Assembly (NCBI GenBank): GCA_964020975.1
Contig: OZ026621.1
Location: 92,264,867-92,328,866, forward strand
Direction of reading: 5' to 3'
DNA: 64,000 nt
Source: Hermodice carunculata
Taxonomy: Eukaryota; Annelida; Polychaeta; Eunicida; Amphinomidae
The notes below the pieces were generated by a model. That model saw nothing but the letters and a program-made list of their open reading frames with translations. It ran no database searches and was not told the DNA's origin. A program made the translations under genes and the position numbers. This document shows, one piece after another, positions 30,565 through 43,740 of this stretch (position 1 is its first letter; every line of letters starts with the position of its first letter).

Positions 30565-31160
30565 TTTGTGCCAGATGTCCCTGGAGGTTGAGGCGGTTTC
30601 TCTGTATGTCTGTTTGTAGTCGGATCAGTATGTCCTTGAGATTTTTTGCTTTTTTGAAACCTAGCACTAGCTTTTTGTTACCCAGTGATTTGGATTACAT
30701 GAATCTTCAAGGGTTTTCCAGTTGTTTTGGATTATTTTCTTGAGGGATGGCAGTGCTGAATGGTGTCTAATTTATCCTGGTCATTTTGACTTGCTGTTTG
30801 TTGAATTGACTTGACTAAGAGCTGACTGTAGGATCTGGTTGGGGTAGCCTCTGTTTTCATAATATATGACAAGATTTTGTGTGCATTGTCAGCAAAATCT
30901 TGTGGTTCACTGCTGATGCACTTAACCCTAAGTAGTTGGCTATAAGGACCTCCGACTATAGAATGTTTTGGGTGTGCTGACCTGTAGTGGAGATACATGT
31001 GTGTATCTGTCAATTTCTATGTAAAGCGTGGTATACGCTTTGCGTAGATTGTTGATTTTGACTGTGGTGTCAAAAAGCTCATCTCTGCGGATGATGATTC
31101 AGAGGTGAACATGATAGAAGGGGGGGGGGCAAGAGTTAAGGTGTAAGACAAATTGGGATA
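30565..31160 (-). pseudogene. Penelope-like retroelement RT fragment
   Basis: The minus strand encodes a degraded C-terminal part of a Penelope-like reverse transcriptase. In order: YLHYRSAHPKHSIVGGPYSQ, then LLRVKCISSEPQDFADNAHK, and further on a stretch resembling 'FKKAKNLKDIL'. The series 'S-x-HP...PYSQ-x-LR...C-S' followed by that lysine-rich motif is characteristic of the thumb side of these RTs. No GIY-YIG endonuclease or element ends are visible. It is a broken, old copy of about 0.6 kb. Confidence 0.65.
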
Positions 31161-31782
31161 ATTCATCAGCACAAAAAATCCCATCAGCACAAAAAGTCCA
31201 TATATGAAAAATGTCATCTCTGAACCTCCGCCTGGTTTAAACTTATTTCATTTCTTGAACGGGAAAACAATTGGGGAGCAGGCAATGGCGATATGAACTC
31301 CTGAATGAGACCTTGGGTGACCTTGAAGTACTTTCTCAAGGTCAGAGAGGGAATACTTTTCTGGAAATGATTTATGTTGTTATGGTCAGTGCATCTGAAC
31401 TTCTGCATATGTATCAATATACCATTAAAGAAGTATTACACCTCAGACAAAATCCGATGACTTAGAGTCCTGTTAGTGCCACAGGTGGCATGAGGTGGAA
31501 TTAGCATCATAGGTATTGAAAGTACATTAAATTGATTGTTTTGATCATAACTTGAGATGGAAGTGCAAAACTTACACCAAATATGCATGAAACCAATGGT
31601 TCAAATTTGTAATATGTTGTGTGACCTTGATGCACATTTCCAGGTTAATAAGTTAACTTCAGAACAAGGCACTAAATTTAATAGGTATATTGAAGAATAA
31701 TGGTAATGATACCAAATGTACCACAAATGTGTGTTGATGTGGAAGTTATGACAGAGTTTAAGAGATTAGCATTTATTCATGC
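31161..31782. other. Unassigned stretch with repeat-like words
   Basis: Phrases such as 'gggtgaccttgaagtacttt' and 'tgtgaccttgatgcacattt' resemble the F2 interior, but no ends are present. A G-tract lies near 31121-31129. No gene is visible. Confidence 0.35.
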
Positions 31783-32180
31783 TTCTTAATGGCCTGAGCA
31801 GATGTTGTTTGTGTGTAATCAAAGTCAGCAAATCTCCTTGGTTATCTTTGGCAGTGAATATCTCAGAAGCAATTTTTTACAAGACTTGGTAATTTTGAGA
31901 CAGCCTCACTCAAAGCTGGATGGATGAATCTTAATGAAATTAACAGCTGTGTAAAGACAAGAGTATAACTTAAGTGATCGGTTTTATTTTTTATTTATTT
32001 TTTTTTGGCAATAGTCCAATTTTAAATGCTACTTTTTGAGCTCCAAAGTGGAAAAAGTTATCAATGTTAATTGCAGATGCTTCGAAATTCAATAACATGA
32101 AAACCATTCCTTTTAATGGAAAACAAAACAAAAATGGTTACCTAAGTTATACTATTGTCTTTACATGGCCGTTGATTTCA
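31783..32180 (+). repeat. F3 repeat, uninterrupted copy
   Basis: About 320 bp match 43440-43740 in the same orientation ('cagcaaatctccttggttat', 'ttgcagatgcttcgaaattc'). Inside it, an inverted pair with ~38-bp arms at 31948-31984 and 32140-32178 ('gtaaagacaagagtataact' against 'agttatactattgtctttac') marks a MITE-like core. This copy serves as a comparison for the F1 insertion at 43741. Confidence 0.7.
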
Positions 32181-33138
32181 AGCGTTTTATGCGAAAAATT
32201 TTGTTGTGATCCTTTCTCAAAGTGTAAATGAGACCCCTTGAACAAAATGCCCCTCAAACTTAACAAATTAATCTGAGAATATTTATTGTTACATGCAAAG
32301 AAACTACACATATTGACAAAACTAAAAATATATACATCGATGGGCTTGTATCCAGAAACTGAGACACAGTGGCAATTTTTGTACCACTCTGTTATATGTA
32401 CCCTAAGTAAGACCAGGCACCTCAGGCATTCCACTTCAGGTTGTAGATCACTGCTGTGATTTTGATGCTTGTATATCCCAGAGAAGATAGTCTGTAATTG
32501 TGAAACTATTGTATTTAAACTTGTCGTAGCTTCTTTCTCAATATAGTTAGCTGAGTCAGGTGTGCTGCTGTACAGAGTTCACTGTTAGTTCTGTGGGTGT
32601 ATCAGGCCAATGACAACTGTATACCAATCATGAGGGAGTGCAATAGACCATGTCAGAAATTTCACCACCAGATGGCTCTGGGGTACTATCCACCCTAGCC
32701 TGACAGAGTGCCCACTAGCTAGGCATGGCAGAGTATGGGAGGTGGACAGTCTTTGAGTAGAAACAGGAACTAATCAAGAGAGGAGCACCAATTAAAGGCA
32801 AAAAGTGTGATTTAGTAGAAAGGTAAGTACTTGCTGATCAGTTTCATATATTATCTTACAGGAATTTATCCCAAGATTATAAGTTTAGTCACTTTACTCC
32901 AATGGGTTGAACCAGCAGTTTACATCACTGGTCATATATTGCTGTGTGTGTGTATAAATACCTCTCTTGGCCACACACAATTCTGTGACAAGTCAAATCA
33001 TGAGACTGTGATTAAAAGTATAATTAATGTTCCATAAAGAGAGACTTTCACAGCCATACATACATTATTTTGAATGTGGAATAACCTGGTCAAAGTGCAC
33101 ATAGGCCACCAGTAGCCTGACCTGAGCCAAGCCTCTGG
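32181..33138. other. Unassigned stretch before a gap
   Basis: No gene or bounded repeat is seen. The words 'ttcaccaccagatggctctg' near 32662 recall the box in F1 modules B and C, but the context is different. Confidence 0.35.
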
Positions 33139-33338
33139 NNNNNNNNNNNNNNNNNNNNNNNNNNNNNNNNNNNNNNNNNNNNNNNNNNNNNNNNNNNNNN
33201 NNNNNNNNNNNNNNNNNNNNNNNNNNNNNNNNNNNNNNNNNNNNNNNNNNNNNNNNNNNNNNNNNNNNNNNNNNNNNNNNNNNNNNNNNNNNNNNNNNNN
33301 NNNNNNNNNNNNNNNNNNNNNNNNNNNNNNNNNNNNNN
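33139..33338. other. Assembly gap (200 N)
   Basis: A run of exactly 200 N bases, probably a gap placeholder of fixed size; the true length is unknown. An apparent frame across it on the minus strand is meaningless. Confidence 0.97.
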
Positions 33339-33599
33339 AAACTGTAGTATGATCACAATCTCATTAAAACAGAGTTTGTTGACAGGACAGGAATCTTATC
33401 TGCAATACATGAAGACAATGAAACTAAAAATAAATTTGCACATACCTTGATGCCAAATGTGTTGGTATATGGACCTAGTAATGCCAGCCTATAGCTGCTA
33501 CTCCATAATAGAGACAATTTCATTATACAGAACCCTTGCGCATACACGGAAGTTTGGTCACTTTGTATGATTCAAGAGAAACACTAAATGACAACAGTC

Positions 33600-34690
33600 A
33601 GCACCTACTTACACTTTCTTGGGTCATGTGTACCTGTAGAGGGAGAAGCACCTGCAGCCACTCAGAAACCAGCCTGGAGCCCTCCCCAGGATGACGACAG
33701 TGCCATGTATAACAGGCTGTTTTAAGCTTCCAAGTTGGAATTTTTTCTAGTGACTGAGGTCTTAAAGGGACCATTTTTTTAATCAAACTTACTCTCGATG
33801 TATGCTATCCAGGTACATGGAGAAGCAGAGCCAGTCTTTATCGCTGCCCCAGAATGCTGACAATTCTATGGTACAGGAACCCAAGTCATGCACACAAGAT
33901 AGAACACTTTCTACGATCAATTTGATGCACTATATCTCCTTGACCTTATCACATTGATCCCTCATATATATTGTCTGTTTTTAGGTGTGCCTGATAAGGC
34001 AAAGACACCTGCAGCTACCTCGGAGCCAGCTTTGATCTACTTTAAAATAAAGACAGTGATGTGCTCAAGAGACTATTTTAGAATTTAAAGAGAGAAAGCT
34101 TTATTGTAGTCAATGTGTGTACGGTTAAATAAGGATAGAGGTTGTACCACACTACACCTCAATATACATTGCATAGGTGACTCGGGCCAGTGAAGTCAGC
34201 ATGGACCACTCCTGAATGGTGACACTCCCATTATAGACGAACCCTGTTCATGTGTACAAGTTCACAACTCCTCCTAAATGGTCACTGTCATAGTGTTCAT
34301 GCAGCTGATACTATATACGTATTAATGTATGTATATCCCAACACACTCTATGAACACTTGTTATACGGTATTAAAAAAACACTGTTTCTGAAAAGAAAGC
34401 TACAGGAAATAATACCCTGCACAATATAACAGTAAAAATCTGTACGGGCGTCTTCCGTGAAGGCGGACGTACCTGCAACCACCCTTTGGCCACTCCAAAT
34501 TGAAGACAGTGCCCATGTCAAACAGACCATTTTATATTTTGAAGTTTGAAAACGACATGAATCACTAAAATACCCTAAAAGGCACAAATTTGCCACTGTC
34601 AGTCTACATGCTCTATCTAGAAATAGTGATACCAGGCTGGAACCACACAAAAATGGTCGCAATCCCATTGTACAGGGAACTTTGTTACAC
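33600..34690. repeat. Diverged long tandem repeat, three units
   Basis: The phrase 'acctgcagccactc.gagcc' recurs at 33647, 34007 and 34470, each followed by 'agacagtg.c.tgt.aac' and 'agactattttagaattt' words. Spacing is 360 and 463 bp. The intervening halves share 'tgctgacaattctatggtac' / 'tggtgacactcccattatag' / 'tggtcgcaatcccattgtac'. No coding capacity is evident. Unassigned sequence follows to 36500. Confidence 0.5.
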
Positions 34691-34699
34691 GTAGTTTCT

Positions 34700-36500
34700 A
34701 AGTGTCTATGTACACAGTGTCTTTTTGCATGGCAAAAATTGTCAACACTTTATGAACACATTTTAAAAGTAGCTCTAAAAAATAACATTTGGTTGTATTG
34801 GTAATCACACAAAGAGGGTGAAGCTATGTAAATAACACAATTGCAGACTAACACAGGTTTGATTCACTTTTAACGAAACGTCACAATTCATTAATTGCAA
34901 ATAAGCATAATAATACCAGAGGTCTGCCTAACTGCCTGATGACTGATGTTTGTAAACTTTTGCCATGTTATTTTCACTGAGATATGTGGTCCGTCTCATG
35001 TTTTTTCCGCTTGCAGAGAAGATCGGGGCGCCAACCATGAAGTTATAAGTGATATTAGCTCGATGCAAACATTTTTCAAAGCAATCTAAAACTGTGACCT
35101 TAACACGCCCCAATGCAGTTATAGACTACCCAACTGTATAGAGTGTCTGGAATTCTACCCTTAAATTCTGTCCGTACATTTACAGACACTTGGTGTCTGA
35201 AAAACACCAGATATAAACATCAACTTTGGCCCGCGCATGCTCCTTTTTTTCTCTTTCTAATCATCCATCAGCTCCCTGCTACGCGTGGCGTTTGGTTTTA
35301 GCTTATACCTGCAAAGAATGGGAACAAAATGTCTCCATCTACTGACACAACTGGAAACCAAAAGCACTGCTCCCATTTTGGTGCCGTACTAGAACAGAAG
35401 TGTACCCCAACTGTAGGGCTCCAACTCTGAGCTAACGCCCTCTCAAAAAGACGTACTATTGCTGGCACTGAATGTGGGTGTAAACTTGCAGTGCATACAC
35501 AGCTGAGGACTACCTTTCACCTATAATGAAAGAGATTGATTGTGATATGTGAAATACAAACGTTTTAACCTTGATTCGCTTGATAAATATCGTCAAATTA
35601 TCTGATTTCTGTTTCGAATAATAGTAATTAGCTGATATTTGTACTTTTACAGAAGCCATTCCCATACTGCTGAAACCTCTTTGGCAAAACCATCAACTCA
35701 GTCAATCACTTTTATTGGTGAGTATTTTTTTATTATTTTACAAAATACAACTAATAAATTGAAAAGAAAGGAAACAAAAAACAAACAAACAAACAAACAA
35801 TTAGAGACAGCGAGACACAAAAGAGACAAAGCTAGGTAACAAAACGACCTCCTTCACAAAAAGACGTTAGGATTTGCTCGGCAAGAAACTGCCTTATAAA
35901 TGTGAGACTGAGCCTTTGGTGTGAGTCGACCATGGTTGCTCAAACCGTTGCACCCCACTTGTATATGTAAATTGGGAGGGGTAGGTGGGGGGATATTTAC
36001 TTTCCGAAAATTATACAAATGACATGCGCCAATTGCTCAGAAATATACAGCGCAATAGCAGGTAATACTATTCACATTTTGTTTCACATCGGTTGCTGTG
36101 ACTTGTAAAATATACAAATGTAATTTGTTTGCTTTTATAACATCTGACTTCCTCGAAACTGCTGGCTGGATTTAGCTAAAAACCTCAGATTGCATTTTAT
36201 TCAAGGTCAGCTCTCCTTGGTCATCTCCTGTCGCTTGATATAACTGAAGGGTAATTGAAAGCTCAAGTCGGCCCAGCCCACATTGGGTCTTACTTTATGC
36301 TCATTCTTTTTTTTCCACGGTACACTTTGAACAATCTGCGACCTTGTGCCTATGACACTAAAGTCGGTTTCCATAAAAACTTATCATTATGGGGCGTCCC
36401 TGTCATTTACTGAACCCTAGCAATTTTTTTTTAAATGTCCCAATAGTATGTATCAAAACCAGTGTTACCACACATTGTGGTAATGTGGTGGAGCTTTAGT
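34700..36500. other. Unassigned stretch
   Basis: No gene is supported. A short (ACAA)n tract occurs at 35776-35802. Confidence 0.4.
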
Positions 36501-36505
36501 GATTA

Positions 36506-36681
<176 letters not shown>

Positions 36682-38119
36682 GGGTCTCTTTAAAACCACC
36701 AGAGCAATGCTTTGGAATAGCGTATAAGACTATCCGAGTGTCTCCAAACATTGTTTACAACGGCTGCTACCATGATCTAAATGGAACATGTTCTTGCGAC
36801 ACCTGTAAAGCTCTCCATGTCGCTACAAATAGCAGTCTTGTTTGGTGCATTTCACGCAAACGTGACCGGGCAATACTCCTCCCATGCCTTTTGAAGATAT
36901 TTTGCCACCTTATTCATATCAGAGGACCAATCCACGGCCGTCAGTCTTTCAAAGCTGTTATCTGGACTGACTTTATACAGAATTAACAGATTCTCAAGAG
37001 TCTTTCTACAAAAAATCAGCTCCTACCGACGTTGATACCAAGCCTAGTCCCCAACCAGATATCGTCGGTGTCAGAACATTGGTCCTTCACAGACATTAAC
37101 ATATCGGTGCTTTTTTAGCCACACGAGGCCACATTACACCACACCGGGCCACTAGCCTGACCAAACGATACCAAGTAAGTGAGCAATCTAAGACCATTAT
37201 TTTGCACAGCTTTCATCCGTGGACGTTCAGGGTAGATTCAAGACTTTGCAATCTACGATTAAAACTGTAGTTCTTGATTTACTGGCATATCTTGTTTTAC
37301 AAGACAATAGTCAAGGTATTGTTCGCAATGATTAACCAATTTTGAACATTTTATCAAGACATGCTAGATACGCGGAAATACCATTGAGATTACAGCCAAA
37401 TCATGTGTTCAATAGATATTTAGATATGTTAACCATTGTATTGGCACAACTGAGATATTTACAGGAGAAGTATGCCGTACTTCAGGTCCAAGGTACTTTT
37501 GACAAGGACAATACAAAGTTACTCAGGTCATTTGGGAGCAACACATTCAGTCTTTCTGAGGAGGCTGCTGAAGATTTGAGGAAGGCAGTCTCAATTTTAG
37601 CTGTCATTGTGTGCCCCCCCCCCCGCAAGGTGGTGCAATCATAATCAGTCATTTGGATCTACACAGAGATAGTCATCGGACCCAAAATAGTGCCAATATG
37701 GTGGCAAATTCTTCAGATTTAAATCTGCCTTTGGTAATCCACAATATAATTGGAAAGTGTATTGACCAAATTGCTTATTACTGTTAGTGTTTCACTTTAA
37801 TGTTTTGCATTTCAATCGTGCATTGCCATTGTCCATATCACATACTAGTGTTAGCACAAAGATGTATAGTCAACTATAGGTTTGCATGTAGAATTCCATT
37901 ATGCATGTCAAATGTGTGATGAAACTTGCTATGTAAGCCAAATATCTTGAGGTGCTACATATACAAGTGTGTATTTTGTGACATGAATATGTACCACTGA
38001 AATGTTCCATGCCAATCCATTAAAAATGGTATTGGGAGTTAGAATAATATCAACGCACCAGACCATGTGTTACGGCGGATTGAGCATGGAGTCCATTTAG
38101 GGGTTAGCGATTCCATATT

Positions 38120-38400
38120 AAGCAGAATGTTTTAAAATAAGCGTTGCACAAAAGAGAATTCCAAGTTTGTTACGGAGAAATAGGAGATTTAGTTTCTACT
38201 GGTGTATTGAAAGAGATAGATTATATATCAAAAGTGGTATCCCCTTTTCATGTTGTTTCAAATTTTTCTGGTTATAAACTGAGGTTAATTATAGATTTGA
38301 GATACGTCGATCCCCACTGTAAAATACCAAAGTTCTCCAACGACAGTGTACGGTCAGTTTTGGACATTATATAACAAGGAGACTATATGGTTTTCCCCAT
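38120..38400 (+). pseudogene. Reverse-transcriptase fossil, DIRS/LTR-type
   Basis: A short degraded RT segment with KREFQVCYGEIGDLVSTGVL, VSPFHVVSNFSGYKLRLIID and LRYVDPHCKIPKF. The layout (an N-terminal 'I..L...G.I' helix, then 'V.P..VV....G..RLI.DLR.VN') is that of DIRS-like and other LTR-related reverse transcriptases. Only the beginning of the RT domain remains, without ends or integrase/recombinase. It is an old, broken copy. A 100-codon frame upstream at 37342-37644 is of unknown nature. Confidence 0.5.
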
Positions 38401-40409
38401 GTCCCTTTTGCATTGAATGACGAAGACGTGTTAGGAATTCATCGTTGTTGCAAATACTTTAGATAGTGCTTATGCCTCTTTGGTGCAAAACTATCGGCAT
38501 ATTATTGCAATAGTCTGTTGTGACCTGTTTTAAACGACTTCAGAGAGCACGGACGTGGAGTTTTTTTTTTTTTTTTTTTTTTTTATTATTATTTTTTTTA
38601 ATTTTATTATTATTATTTTTTTGGGGGGGGGATGATTTTTTCCTGTGTGCTACTCAAAGCTATATAACCAAACATAAGCAAGTATTATTATCAGTATTAA
38701 AAAGCCTTGTTCTTCATGTCAAATCTATGACAAATCTCATTTGAGCACAGCTGACTTCCGCCCTAATCTGCCATCCGTCCATAAGTAACAACTTAGACTT
38801 CAATTCAAAATCGATTGGCCGTATCCTCCTCAAGTTTGATTGGAATGCACCTCAGGTCTGCATCATTTAATTTTCCATAGGTAAAATCTTTCAAAAATGT
38901 CATCATTGACTGACGTGCTTTGAAATTGACACACTCTTGGATAAGCACAGACCTTCCACCTTTGTTCAACAAGTAGGCTATAAATAATTTCTTTTTCATG
39001 TATGGGGGGGGGAGCAGTGTTATTTGGATTTTTTTTTTTTTACAAACCGTTGAATCGGGTCTCTTTAGACATGGCCAAAAAATAAGTTGATTTGGTCTGA
39101 ACTTCAGTTGTGCATTAACTGGTGCTTTCCTGTAATAGCGTTTAAAGCGACCGACAAGAGCACAATTTAAAACTCATACATACATATACTGCTGAAGTTC
39201 AACGTGTTGAATTAACTCGGTATACATGCGAAAACTAATGTTCTTTCCTCGCCAAGTTTACATGTCATCAAGCTATCAATTCACATGTGATCAAGCTATC
39301 AATTTGTGGGATGTGTAAAATGTGCATTGTTAACCAAGACCAGATATGTACGTCCATTCTATAGACTGTAACGACTTGGCTAAAAACGGAATATGAAGCT
39401 GTTGTGAATCTTTAAAAGATTCACTCTTAATATTACAGAACCAGAATTTCCTGTAGCAACAGCTTCACCTCCTCGAGTACACACATATTTGATTCGTTTC
39501 CATGTTAGAAGACCCTCTGTGCCGTAGTCACATTTTTGCAAATCACTAGGATATGAGAAAACTCGTCTCAATTTAACCATAATTCTTAAGACAACTAATT
39601 CAAGGTAATGCTTTATGCACGCCGATACCAACACCGGTATGCTAGTGAAGTACATACATTTGGCCAAAGAAGATACTCTTGGGAAAAAAAAGAGTTGCCC
39701 AGCGGTCCACTTGGTTTTACATCGGGGGGGGGGGGAGCTAAGAATATAAACCTATGTAGCATATGTGATGAACAATAATGGCGTTGCGTAACAGGCCATG
39801 GGAGGCCAGTCTACGGTCCCGTGTAGAGTTGAATCACTGTTGACAGACCTCTGCTTGTGAGAGAGGAATGATTGTTGCTATGCTCATTTTTACACACCTT
39901 CCAAATATGCCCAATGTAAAACAAGTTGAGCACACAATTTTCCCTACAGAGTATACTTTAAATCTCGTTATAGCATCACACAAAAGCTGCATCATGACCT
40001 TGGTATGGGTACATGTGTCATCCTATTTACTGCCTATTTGCTCATACACGACTTACTGAACCTTGTTTAGTAAGGAAAAGGATAACTATATAAACTATAG
40101 TTTCTATCTGGGTTACCACAGTATCTTCGACATATAGAAGGCGTAGGTTTATGATAATGAATACACCTTGTGCTTGTGGTCCATTGGGCTCTTTTGTAAT
40201 AGATTTTTTGTTATGTACAAATTAAATGGTTGTTTACACCCCAAGATTAACGCACCTATGCGTACAACGAACGGTATAATGGTCGCACGACTTTTGACGT
40301 CACAAACGTGTAGTAGTTTATTTTTGAGTTTTGGCAAAATATGGAATAATCATGGTCAAACGACATTGGGAGTCATAAACATTTCGTTATGTATATAGGG
40401 CTAATATAG
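38401..40409. other. Unassigned stretch with T- and G-tracts
   Basis: Long T-runs at 38561-38620 and 39029-39041 and G-tracts near 38622-38631, 39004-39012 and 39724-39736. No coding exon is supported. Confidence 0.4.
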
Positions 40410-40830
40410 CTGCTACACGTTAAATCACCGCAAAACGTTAAATTTAACGTATGGGAGTAAGGTTGTCATCTCTAAACGTTAAAATTATTGCCAAGGTCGT
40501 CTGACACCAATGAAGTTAAATAACAGCTAAGCGTTGGAGACGAGGAGGCAGACACGAAACCGCTAAACATTTAGAACAATGGGGATGACCTGTTGCTGGT
40601 AAACTTTATAAACAATAGTCTTAACATGAAACCTGTATACATTAGTATTGTATGGAATACATGCAAGCATTAATTTAAAATTTAAAAAAAAAAACTTTTG
40701 TCACAAATGTTTCATCTTGTCAAAACATAAATGTTTCAACTTGTCAATATGTAATAAAAATAAAGAAGTCTAAGCCATTTTGTATTGTGCAAAACGCTAC
40801 GTCTTTCAGTATTTAAATCCATTGAGCTTA
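40410..40830 (+). repeat. Direct duplication, copy 1 ('aacgttaaa' repeat)
   Basis: Rich in the word 'aacgttaaa'. It ends with 'cataaatgtttcaacttgtc' and 'ccattttgtattgtgcaaaa'. The same succession is found at 41110-41450. No coding capacity is visible. Confidence 0.6.
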
Positions 40831-41109
40831 AACCACAAGAACAACCAGATATTACTCAGTGTTTTCCTTCCGCACAGTCATTGTGGCTCAGCCCGAAACA
40901 CTCGCAAATGAAAGTTTGTATTTATCCCATATTTCTATCAAATACTCTGCTCTGTTTAAGTAGGCAATGAGCGATAGTATTCAAGCAAGCAAAAATTCCA
41001 GAAATATGAAGAAAAGCATAACAATGCGCGGCTGAATCGGCCTATTTTCCTGGCAATGTTATGCGTTACAATGTGATATCGGAAGAAGCGTGATAGCCGT
41101 ACAACATGT

Positions 41110-41450
41110 TCAGTCGCTAAACGTTAAATTAAAGTATGGAGGTGAGGTTTTCACCTCTAAACGTTAACTTTTGAGGTCATCTGTCATCGCTAAACATTAA
41201 ATTCCGGCTAATCGTTAAAAACGACGAGGGTGACATGAAACTGCTAAACGTTATAAACGATGGCTTTAACATGAAACGTGTATGCTTAAAAACTTTAGTA
41301 CTCCTTGTAATGCAAGTATTTATTTAAACATAAATATTTCAATTTGTCACTACATAAATATTTCAACTTGTCAGTGTATAAAATGAAAACAGAGAAGCCT
41401 TCACCATTTTGCATGGTGTAAAACGCCACGAGTTTCAGGAGTTTAATACA
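41110..41450 (+). repeat. Direct duplication, copy 2
   Basis: It follows copy 1 in the same order: 'cgctaaacgttaaatt', 'ggttttcacctctaaacgtt', 'cataaatatttcaacttgtc', 'ccattttgcatggtgtaaaa'. Copies are about 700 bp apart. Sequence between them and downstream to 42480 is unassigned. Confidence 0.6.
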
Positions 41451-42491
41451 TTACGCCACAGTCACACAAGAAGGATTTTTACTGCGGTCCTTGGTTCGTC
41501 CATTTCCGATCAAAATATGTAAAAATTCTAATGTAGATCCCATAATTCCTGGTTGGAAATTCATGAAAACATTTATATAATCACGACAACAAGCACACAT
41601 TGTTCAGGACGGGTCTCGATGCAAACGTTCCCGGCCGAATTTGTTCCGATTATCCCCTTCTTACTTCGATTTCGATCCGATTTGCATCTTTTGCATGGTC
41701 AAAAGTGACGGAATCTGTCCCTACAGCGTCCTGATTCTCGTGAATGCGATCTGACAGAGGCAAGACAGTGACCAGACAGTAAACCGACGCATTCGACAAG
41801 ATCTGGATGAAATCAGGAGCTCAATTGGAAACAGAAATTAAAAAACTTCTCCATAGCATTCCCGTTTCACAGGACACCGTTCTGAAACACAATGCATTGT
41901 AACAATATGGATTCGATTCAACAGAATCTGTTACCTGCTACGGTCCCACTAAGGACAATGGGTTTTTACAACTCTTTGAATTAATTTTATCCAAGTTACG
42001 GTCTCACTGTCAACTATATATTTTAGGTAATATAAACATTTACTTCTTATAGAAAGACTGTAAAGCTTCGCAAGTTTTAAAAAGGGGTATTGGAATTTTT
42101 ATCTGTATTCGCTGTATAAACACCCCTGCCACAGTCACCAGCACATCAGAAACAATAGTTGGCCATGCAGTTAGTAACAGCACGTAAAAGTTGTGTTAGT
42201 TTCGCTAAATCTGCGTTGGGTTGCATGATCATGTTTTTAAAACTTATTGTTCAAGTAAAATTATATAATGGCACATGCACTAGCACAACATAGTTAGATC
42301 TATGAAACAATGCAGCAAACAATTAAAGCCAAGCTAAGTCAGATAGACTGGACTCATATTTTGAATTGTACAAACATTGACTGCTTTGAAACAATTAAAA
42401 GTCTTTTTCATGCAAGTCATAAATGAGATAACTCAAATAAAAGATGTAAGATTTAAGGTAAGAACAGAATATCGGATGAGCACTGAATTAC

Positions 42492-43100
42492 TTGCGCTTA
42501 CGCAAGAAAGAGATAATTCCCTGGACTTCTCTAAGAAAGGTACTACTTATTGAAGGTAGAGGCAAAGCTGAACTTTACAAAGAATACTGTAACCTGACAA
42601 ATATGGCTCAGGGAGATTTAGCAAAAGCGAAGTTTGGGAACTTCCATAGTAAAATGGAAGAAATAAAAATTACCTCAGAAAGCATTAGCAACATCTGATA
42701 TCCTTAGGTTGTAGCCATAAAAATAAGTCTGAGCCAAATGTTATTTTAGACATATCTGGCCAGTTATGTTTTTATTCAAGCATAGTGGCCCTCTATTCCC
42801 ACTTCATCCAGTTGTACACAGCAGTTGCTGAATCTCTAGTTTACGAACTGTCCACCCCTCACCAAAATTATCACACTGACGCATTAAAAATATTACAATG
42901 ATATTGCTCCAATGACACTGAAGCCCCAGGAAGTTGGTGTGGATTTTGTGTTCAAAGAATTAAGTATCTTAATTTCCTTCAATGGCACAGGACAAGATGA
43001 CATCCCCATTAAATTTCTGAAAGATGGTGCCAGTGTCTTGAAAACCCCAATCAGTCACACAATCAATCTTTCGGTCGTGACTAATACGGTCCCAGATTAG
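42492..43100 (+). pseudogene. LINE reverse-transcriptase fragment
   Basis: The frame at 42912-43100 carries EVGVDFVFKELSILISFNGT, GQDDIPIKFLKDGASVLKTP and ISHTINLSVVTNTVPD. This is the N-terminal RT region of non-LTR retrotransposons: the 'K..G.D.IP..FLKDGA' motif followed by 'INLS...G.VP'. The frame at 42492-42698 fits the linker between endonuclease and RT in such ORF2 proteins (basic, with KAELYKEYCNLTNMAQGDLA). A stretch of about 200 bases between them is not in frame. The fragment ends at a stop where the palm should begin. Confidence 0.6.
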
Positions 43101-43439
43101 GTCAAAGCAGCATATGTTAAGGCGCACGCACTCACCTGAGACCCTCAAATCAGTGAAATGGGGCTTTTGCTATTTTCGAGATGATGAAGTACTTATCTTT
43201 ATCCGTGCCAAAAAGTTTCACTGTAACATACTTACTTCTATGCAAAATTTCAAGATGAAAAAGTATCCCTGGTTTATGGAGTCAATCAGTTAATTGGCTG
43301 TTAGATGTGGTCACCATTGCTGATGCTTAGAAAACCATTCAAAATCTGAGCCTCACTGGATGTGTTTTTACAGGTGAGCGAATTATTACACAGGTGACTG
43401 ATTAAAACCACCATATTGTTTAGGGCAAAGTTATGACAG

Positions 43440-43740
43440 TCATCCTTCTTATTGGGCTGAGCAGATGTCATTTGTTAGTATTTGAATTCAGCAAATCTCC
43501 TTGGTTATCGTCGGCAGTGAACATCTCAGAAACAATTTAGTACAAGATTTGGTAATTTTAAGACAGCCTGAATAAAACTGGATGGATGAATCTCTGTGAA
43601 ATTTACGGCTACGTGGAGGCAAGAGTGTCACTTAAGTAACCCTCTTTTCTGTTTGGCAATGTAACAATTTTAAATGTTACTTTTTGAGGCCAAAAGTGGA
43701 AAGAATTACCAGTGTTAATTGCAGATACTTCAAAATTCAA
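43440..43740 (+). repeat. F3 repeat, left part, interrupted by F1
   Basis: It matches 31783-32100 closely, up to 'ttgcagatacttcaaaattc'. The F3 sequence resumes at 45975 and continues to about 46062 ('cctaagttaagctattgtct'). The gap is filled by a reverse-oriented F1 insertion. Confidence 0.75.

Noticed and set aside
33090-33356. 88-codon frame across the gap
   Set aside because: Most of it is N bases.
40176-40205. Possible F2 right end ('gtccattgggctcttttgta')
   Set aside because: The box and hairpin are incomplete and no F2 interior precedes it.
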